DNA from: Streptosporangium sp. NBC_01495
GTDB lineage: Bacteria > Actinomycetota > Actinomycetes > Streptosporangiales > Streptosporangiaceae
Direction: 5' to 3'
DNA: 64,000 bases
Assembly (NCBI RefSeq): GCF_036250735.1
Contig: NZ_CP109430.1
Location: 1,674,001-1,738,000 of the forward strand
Made by a program: the position numbers and the translations under genes. Shown here piece after piece: positions 59,252 to 64,000 of this stretch. Positions within the stretch are counted from its first letter, which is position 1. Every line of letters starts with the position of its first letter. Under the pieces are notes generated by a model, which was not told where the DNA came from, made no database searches, and saw nothing but the letters and a program-made list of their open reading frames with translations.

Positions 59252-61026
59252 GTACGCTCCCGGCGCGGCGGGAGGAACGCCACACCGGCGTTCCCGAGGC
59301 GGAGCGGCACACGTACGCGGAGCTGATGCTTCCGATCAAGGACGAGGACGGCGAGTGCTTCCTGGTCGAGCTGGACGAGCACGGTCACCCGGTCCTTCCC
59401 AAGGTGCGGCTTGAGAAGATCGCCGGCACCGACGAGCTTCCCGGCATCGTGAGCCGGGAGGTGAGGAATCAACTTGATCTGGAGGTCGGCTACCTCGGGC
59501 TGCTCACGTTCGAGGGCATCTGGCCCTCGCTCTCGATGACCGTGGTGGCCTCGGTCCAGACCGCGCCCCCCGGCTCCCGGTTCAAGTCGTTGAACCTCTC
59601 CGAGGTCAAGGCCCGGAGCATGGGCCTGCGGCATCGGGAGCTTTTCGAGACCGCTCACCGGTGGTACGAGGCCGAACGTTCCGCGGTGGAGCTGATCCAC
59701 GACGTGGGCCGTTCGTTCGACAGCGCGCTGAATCTGCTCTCGCACCGGCGTTCGACGGAAGGCGACCGGCAGGGGTGGGAACAGTACTTCCGCGCCAACT
59801 CCATCGGAACCCTTTCCACGGCCGATGGGATCCTGGCCGCCCTGCACGCCGGAGCCGGTTACGAACTGATCGAAAAGCCTCTTGAGGCGCTGCGCGGACT
59901 GCAGACCCCGGCGGGAGGCTGGGGAATCAGGCGCTCGCTCGTCGGGACGAGCGACATCCCGATCACGGAGTGCACCTGCGCCTGCCTGTGGGCCTTCCAC
60001 AAGGCGGGACTGCGGCCGGAGAACGAGCCCGCGGTGCGCGAGGGCATCGCCTGGTTGGAACGGACCCAGCGGCCCGACGGCGGCTGGTCGTCGTCGGACG
60101 CCGACGTGGGGTCCCTCGTCTTCCCGACGGCGTCGGCCGTGCGCGTGCTCGCCCTGTTCAAACGGTCGGAGATCGTCGACCAGGGCATCGCGTGGTTACG
60201 GGGGGCGCAGCGCAACGACGGCGGGTGGGGCGCCGTCGCCGAGAACGTCACCTCGTCGCCCGCCTTCACCGCCGCGGCCGTTCTCGCGCTGTCGAGCGCC
60301 GGGGTGGCCGCCGACGACGACGCGGTCAAGGAGGGATGCGCCTATCTCATCAGGACGTTCAGCTCCGAACGCCCCGATCCGTGGGAGGCGACGTCGTCCA
60401 ACTCGCTGGTCGACACCGAGAACCACGCGCGAATGGTGTTCCGCCACTTCGCCACGCCCTGGGCGCTCGCCGCCCTGTGCGTGGCGGGTCACGATCTCAG
60501 CCATCCGGTCGTGCTGGCCGCCACCCGGCAGCTGCTCCGCCTGCAGAAGCAACCCGCCGGTACGTGGCCCTGTGGTCATCCGGACCCCGACCCTCCGACC
60601 GTCTGGGCCGTTCACGACGCCGTCCACGCCCTGCGGGCCGTGATCGATTCCAGCACGCGCAACCCGGCGCCGCTCATCCGTGACCGGTACGTCGCCGCCG
60701 AGCGGCGGACCATGACGGAACTGGCCGTTTCATTGCTTGGTCAGGACCTGAGCGGGGGCGAGTCATCGGGTGGCCCGCCCAGGCAGCATCGAAACTGGAT
60801 CTCCACGCTGTGGCTGTCGCTGCTGACGGTGGCGGTGGCGCTCATCGGGCTGGAGCAGCTGGGAATTCTGGAGAAACTGCAGTCGAGCTCAGGGCTCAGC
60901 CAAGTCGGCGCGGCACTGGCGGCCTTCGTGGTCACCTCGGTGGGCGCCCTGGCGCCGACCATCGCCGCCGAGGAATACCGGATCAGACGAAGTCAGTCCA
61001 AAAACCGGCAATTGGAGAAGGAATGA
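59248..61026 (+). CDS. Membrane-anchored terpenoid-toroid (prenyltransferase-repeat) protein with Nudix-like N-terminus
   Basis: 592 residues. Residues about 25-110 resemble a Nudix fold with a spoiled active-site box (ELPGIVSREVRNQLDLEV, where the EE of REUxEE is NQ). Residues about 195-480 form a squalene-cyclase/prenyltransferase-type alpha toroid with repeats such as LRGLQTPAGGWGI, LERTQRPDGGWSSSD, LRGAQRNDGGWGA and LLRLQKQPAGTWPC. The catalytic DxDD of cyclases is not seen. Two hydrophobic helices near 516-537 and 551-571 follow, then a short basic tail. Overlapping ATGA junctions on both sides couple it to the viperin and the phosphatase. Enzymatic or sensing role unknown. Confidence 0.8.
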   Translation: MSTLPARREERHTGVPEAERHTYAELMLPIKDEDGECFLVELDEHGHPVLPKVRLEKIAGTDELPGIVSREVRNQLDLEVGYLGLLTFEGIWPSLSMTVVASVQTAPPGSRFKSLNLSEVKARSMGLRHRELFETAHRWYEAERSAVELIHDVGRSFDSALNLLSHRRSTEGDRQGWEQYFRANSIGTLSTADGILAALHAGAGYELIEKPLEALRGLQTPAGGWGIRRSLVGTSDIPITECTCACLWAFHKAGLRPENEPAVREGIAWLERTQRPDGGWSSSDADVGSLVFPTASAVRVLALFKRSEIVDQGIAWLRGAQRNDGGWGAVAENVTSSPAFTAAAVLALSSAGVAADDDAVKEGCAYLIRTFSSERPDPWEATSSNSLVDTENHARMVFRHFATPWALAALCVAGHDLSHPVVLAATRQLLRLQKQPAGTWPCGHPDPDPPTVWAVHDAVHALRAVIDSSTRNPAPLIRDRYVAAERRTMTELAVSLLGQDLSGGESSGGPPRQHRNWISTLWLSLLTVAVALIGLEQLGILEKLQSSSGLSQVGAALAAFVVTSVGALAPTIAAEEYRIRRSQSKNRQLEKE

Positions 61027-61904
61027 ACATTGCCCAGAAAATCCCTGTCACCGGCGATGCCAGATCCGATCTAGCCTGTAAGGCCGCGCTCGCCGCCGCG
61101 AACGTCATCAACGATCAATTCGGTCATAGACTCATAAACGCATACAAAGGGCAACATGACGTTCAGCTGAGTGCGGACATCGCGGCACAGAAGATCATCG
61201 TCGACATGCTGCGCTCGGCGTACCCCGATCACGGGATCGTCGCGGAGGAGGGCGAGCTGGGCCGCTGGGGCGGCCGCCGTTTCCTGTGGGCGGTGGATCC
61301 GCTCGACGGCACCAACAACTTCGGCTACGGGGTCGCGCACTGCGCGCTGGCGATCACCCTGTTCGAGGCGGAGTCCGTGGTGCTCGCGCTGGTCTACGAC
61401 CCGATCGTCGGGCGCTGGTTCTTCAAGGTCAGGAACGGTGAGGGGGCACCCCGGCCTGTCTCCCGGCACACCCCGCTGTCCCGCGCGACCCTGTCGCTGG
61501 TGACCGGCTACGCGGAGCCCGGCAGGGAGTGGGGCGGTGAGTTCGCGCAGTGGATGGCCCCCCGCTGCAAGCGGATGGTCAACCTGTGGGCGCCGGCACT
61601 CGACCTCGCGCTGGTCTCCTCCGGCAGCCTCGACGCCATGGTCTGCAGGGACGCCGCGTTCCTGGACGTGTGTGGTGGGATGTTCCTGGTACGGGAGGCG
61701 GGAGGCCAGGTGCTCGACCTCAACGGCAACCCGTTGCAGGTGCGGCGGTCCATGCACGAGCGGCCGGTCTCCTTCGTCGCCGCGCACAGCGAGGCCCTCG
61801 CCCATGAGCTTCTCGCCACCATCGACGCGTTCGAGCGGAGGCGTCCATCCGTCGCCGACTGCTCCCTGTACGTGACCGGTCAGGAGGCCCTGATCCACGG
61901 ATAG
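61023..61904 (+). CDS. Inositol monophosphatase family phosphatase
   Basis: 293 residues from ATG 61023, sharing ATGA with the upstream gene. Metal-binding motifs are present: GIVAEEGELGRWGGRRFLWA (first Glu), VDPLDGTNNFGYGVAHCALA (D-P-L-D-G-T) and ALDLALVSSGSLDAMV plus LDVCGGMFLVREAGG (the late WDxAAG motif is FLDVCGG here). Relatives include inositol phosphatases, fructose-1,6-bisphosphatases and 3'(2'),5'-bisphosphate nucleotidases. In a viperin operon a nucleotide-phosphate or sugar-phosphate substrate is plausible; this is inference. Confidence 0.9.
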   Translation: MNIAQKIPVTGDARSDLACKAALAAANVINDQFGHRLINAYKGQHDVQLSADIAAQKIIVDMLRSAYPDHGIVAEEGELGRWGGRRFLWAVDPLDGTNNFGYGVAHCALAITLFEAESVVLALVYDPIVGRWFFKVRNGEGAPRPVSRHTPLSRATLSLVTGYAEPGREWGGEFAQWMAPRCKRMVNLWAPALDLALVSSGSLDAMVCRDAAFLDVCGGMFLVREAGGQVLDLNGNPLQVRRSMHERPVSFVAAHSEALAHELLATIDAFERRRPSVADCSLYVTGQEALIHG

Positions 61905-61913
61905 GAACCCACA

Positions 61914-61936
61914 CCGGGCACCCCGGCTTCCCGCCC
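61914..61936 (+). terminator. Terminator of the viperin operon
   Basis: CCGGG (61914-61918) and CCCGG (61922-61926) form a short stem, followed after 11 bases by TTTTT. It lies between the convergent phosphatase and Nudix stop codons. Confidence 0.5.
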
Positions 61937-61950
61937 TTTTTCGTACGCCC

Positions 61951-62436
61951 TCACCTGACGAGTTCTCGGCGTTCCGTTCCGAGCCATTCCCGCCCGGCGA
62001 TGACGGCCTGGTCGATCACCCTGCGGATGAAGTCGTCGACGATGACCGGAGGGTGCTCAAGGTCGTCCATCCGGACCCAGAGATGGTCGATGTTGGAGCC
62101 GTCGAGCAGGCGCACGGTCGCGTCGTCGGTGGTGACCAGATAGTTGAACTGCCTCCACCGGTGGTCGCTGCCCTTGTAGGAGCTGGCGAACCGGCTTTCG
62201 CCGATCATCCCGTGCAGCCGCCCCTGGATACCGGTCTCCTCGTACAACTCGCGGAGCACCGCCGTCTCCAGCTTCTCGCCGTGCTCGACCTTTCCCGCCG
62301 GCAGTGTCCAGTTGCCCGGAAGGAACTTCTCGGACAAGCTCCGGCGCAGGAACAGGAGCCTGTCCTCGTGGAAGGTCACCGCGCACACCACCGCCCGGTC
62401 GTGCTGTGCCTCCGAGGAAAAAGACAGCTGGTTCAA
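61951..62436 (-). CDS. Nudix hydrolase beside the viperin operon
   Basis: 161 residues from TTG 62436, the only clear start. The Nudix box is complete: GKVEHGEKLETAVLRELYEE followed by TGI. The N-terminal half (AVVCAVTFHEDRLLFLRRSL, then LPGNWTLPAG) resembles 8-oxo-dGTP/NTP pyrophosphatases. It converges on the viperin operon with a 46-bp gap. It could clear modified nucleotides made by viperin or be an unrelated housecleaning enzyme; position alone suggests the first. Confidence 0.9.
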   Translation of the reverse strand: MNQLSFSSEAQHDRAVVCAVTFHEDRLLFLRRSLSEKFLPGNWTLPAGKVEHGEKLETAVLRELYEETGIQGRLHGMIGESRFASSYKGSDHRWRQFNYLVTTDDATVRLLDGSNIDHLWVRMDDLEHPPVIVDDFIRRVIDQAVIAGREWLGTERRELVR

Positions 62437-62672
62437 CGCTTCGTCACGCCCGCTCCCGATCGCACCATGTCCGCTCGCTGCCCGGCATACCGGACTTCAA
62501 ACTGTGCGTGGTGAAAAGCTACCATCGGTGCTGAGCTGCGTTTTCTCCTGACTTCTTGTCGAGGGTTTCAGCAACGGTCGGAGCTCTTCCGCGGCGGAGC
62601 GCCCGGACGGGATCGGCCCCCGCTGTCCATCACACCCGAACCGTTCGTGCGGCTCCGGACGGCTCGCCGGGG

Positions 62673-63635
62673 TCAGCGGCTGACCGCGTCGACCGTGTCG
62701 ATCGCGTCGGCCGGGCGCAGGAGGTCGAGGTCGGCGCGGCGGGGCAGGCTCTCCCAGTCGCCGTCGGCGGTGACGGCGAAGGCGCCGGCGGCGCAGGCCG
62801 TGGCGAGGCGCCGCTCGGAGGTCGCCCCCGCGAGGGTCTCGGCGATCCAGCCCGCGGCGAAGGCGTCCCCGGCGCCCACCGGGTCGAGCTCGACGACCCG
62901 GTACGGCTCCGCGTGCCGTACGGCGCCGTCGGAGAGCTCGATCGCGCCGAGGGCGCCGCGCTTGATGAGGACGTGGCGCGGGCCGAGGGCCGACAGGGCT
63001 CCGGCCAGGGTGAGCGGGTCGTCGCCCTGGACGACCAGCCGGGCCTCGGCCTCGGTCGCGAACAGGACGTCCACCGAGGCGACGGTCTCCCGCAGCGCGG
63101 CGGACGCCTCGGTGGGCGTCCACAGGGCGCGGCGGTAGTTGATGTCCATCGAGACGGTCACGCCCGCGGCGCGGGCCTCGGCGATCGCGACCCGCACCGC
63201 CTCGGCGGCGGACGCCGACAGCGCGAGCGTGATGCCCGTGACGTGCAGCACGCGTGCCGAGCGGATCAGCGAGACGTCCAGGTCGGAGGGGCGCAGCCGG
63301 GATCCGGCGCTCGCCGAGCGGTAGTAGCGCACGTCGACCATCTCGGCCGTGCGCCTGCTCTTGATCATCAGACCGGTGGGCGCCTCGGGGTCGACCCGCA
63401 TCCCCCGCACGTCGACGCCCTCACCGGCCAGCGTCGAGCGCAGCAGCTCCCCGAACTCGTCGGCGCCCACCCTGCCGATCCAGGCCGCGCGCCCGCCGAG
63501 GCGGGAGACGCCGATGGCCACGTTCGACTCCGCACCGCCCACGCCGAGCCCGAAGTCGCGGGCGTGCCTGAGCGGGCCGGTGCGCCGCGCGGTGAACAGC
63601 GCCATGCTCTCACCGAGCGTTACCAGATCAGTCAT
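62673..63635 (-). CDS. PfkB-family sugar kinase (KDG kinase-like)
   Basis: 320 residues from ATG 63635. The two PfkB signatures are GLGVGGAESNVAIGVSRLGG near the start and VELDPVGAGDAFAAGWIAE near the end, the latter with the catalytic Asp of GAGDAF. NYRRALW and LFATEAEARLVV are typical of 2-dehydro-3-deoxygluconokinases. Its start overlaps the end of the small repeat ORF upstream, so it is in one operon with it and the IclR gene, which probably controls it. Confidence 0.92.
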   Translation of the reverse strand: MTDLVTLGESMALFTARRTGPLRHARDFGLGVGGAESNVAIGVSRLGGRAAWIGRVGADEFGELLRSTLAGEGVDVRGMRVDPEAPTGLMIKSRRTAEMVDVRYYRSASAGSRLRPSDLDVSLIRSARVLHVTGITLALSASAAEAVRVAIAEARAAGVTVSMDINYRRALWTPTEASAALRETVASVDVLFATEAEARLVVQGDDPLTLAGALSALGPRHVLIKRGALGAIELSDGAVRHAEPYRVVELDPVGAGDAFAAGWIAETLAGATSERRLATACAAGAFAVTADGDWESLPRRADLDLLRPADAIDTVDAVSR

Positions 63636-63828
63636 GGAGAACGGTTCCTTTGGGAGTCAGGGAGGGCGGGGCGTGCCTGGTTTCGCCGGGTGTCGTGACG
63701 GGCTCATGGAGCCGCCGGATGTGCCCGGCCTCTCCGATGGGAGTCAGGGAGGGCGGGGCGTGCCCGGTTTCGCCGGGTGTCGTGACGGGCTCGCGGAGCC
63801 GCCGGATGTGCCCGGCCTCTTCGGTCAT
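63628..63828 (-). CDS. Small repeat-encoded ORF coupled to iclR and kinase
   Basis: 66 residues from ATG 63828, sharing ATGA with the IclR stop; it ends at 63628 inside the kinase start region. It consists of two nearly identical 29-residue units (EAGHIRRL-EPVTTPGETxHAPP, then SLTP) with one-residue changes. No known family. It may be a spacer that happens to stay open because the 87-bp unit is a multiple of three, or a translated coupling peptide. Low confidence as a real gene. Confidence 0.3.
   Translation of the reverse strand: MTEEAGHIRRLREPVTTPGETGHAPPSLTPIGEAGHIRRLHEPVTTPGETRHAPPSLTPKGTVLHD
63651..63824. repeat. Two 87-bp tandem repeats between iclR and the kinase gene
   Basis: Units 63651-63737 and 63738-63824 differ at only a few positions. 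The unit begins TGGGAGTCAGGGAGGGCGGG and ends in GCCCGGCCTCTCCGA or close. The length is divisible by three and no stop codon is created in the frame of the 66-residue ORF. Confidence 0.93.
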
Positions 63829-64000
63829 CGGGTCGACCCGAGCTTCCTGGAGATGCGCAGGGCCGTCTCGGCCACCAGGGGGCCCAGGTCTCGTACCCGC
63901 GTGGCGGTGATCCGGGAGGTGAGGCCGGAGATGGAGATCGCCGAGGTGGCGACGTCGTTGTGGTTGAAGATCGGCGCCGCGACGCAGCGCACCTCGGGCT
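63825..64000 (-). CDS. IclR-family regulator, C-terminal end (5' part outside window)
   Basis: The last 57 codons before the right edge, ending at a TGA (63825-63827). The readable end (RCVAAPIFNHNDVATSAISI, then SGLTSRITATRVRDLGPLV and AETALRISRKLG) matches the end of the IclR effector domain, where CxAAPI/V and the AxSxSG pattern are conserved. IclR regulators commonly control adjacent sugar-acid catabolism, fitting the kinase downstream. Confidence 0.88.
   Translation of the reverse strand, partial: PEVRCVAAPIFNHNDVATSAISISGLTSRITATRVRDLGPLVAETALRISRKLGSTR

Overview
The window is high-GC actinomycete DNA. Four tandem DUF397 genes behind an XRE/DUF5753 regulator, an anti-sigma-type HATPase pair, a WXG100/YbaB cluster, tandem imine reductases and frequent GTG starts point to a Streptosporangiaceae-like soil actinomycete. 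The family assignment is inference. No rRNA, tRNA or CRISPR array was seen. Most of the window is accessory DNA: biosynthesis, metal resistance, secretion, catabolism and antiviral-type genes, with several decayed fragments and one group II intron.

Layout. 1-1578: 5' part of a large LuxR-type ATPase regulator. 1831-2105: flavoprotein monooxygenase remnant. 2263-6273: a compact RiPP locus made of a promoter, a 51-residue precursor, a strong hairpin, a radical SAM/SPASM maturase, a TPR protein and an MFS exporter, the last three translationally coupled. 6295-8505: a GNAT gene, then a tandem-YbaB / WXG100 / WXG-toxin-like gene set. 8712-12321: small membrane protein, OmpA-like lipoprotein, broken hydrolase and a chorismate-enzyme glutaminase fragment. 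12521-16677: HxlR regulator, two imine reductases and a free-standing condensation domain. 17259-22296: metal-resistance genes (multicopper oxidase, ChrA-like transporter, ArsR-ArsC fusion) with a HIT protein and an ABC remnant. 23326-25501: group II intron. 25741-28311: drug-type ABC exporter. 29182-32031: HATPase pair, XRE regulator and four DUF397 genes. 32218-36606: Nudix, rhomboid, secreted protein, methyltransferase, IS remnant and DUF427.

36804-57334 holds a catabolic island: flavin reductase and amidohydrolase, APC permease, aminotransferase with succinate-semialdehyde-type dehydrogenase under a divergent GntR/FCD regulator, Rieske oxygenase with two NTF2-fold proteins, a LuxR-type ATPase regulator, alpha/beta hydrolase, fused 2-oxoacid dehydrogenase E1 plus E2, a VOC enzyme and an LLM flavin monooxygenase. 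A 31-bp sequence with fixed internal spacing lies upstream of four of its transcription units, so these scattered units are probably one regulon.

58280-62436 is the most striking locus. A prokaryotic viperin is translationally coupled to a protein combining a degenerate Nudix-like N-terminus, a terpene-cyclase-type repeat toroid and two C-terminal membrane helices, and that gene is coupled to an inositol-monophosphatase-family phosphatase. A Nudix hydrolase gene faces them. It looks like a viperin antiviral operon with unusual partners. The window ends with a PfkB sugar kinase, an 87-bp tandem repeat carrying a small coupled ORF, and the 3' end of an IclR regulator.
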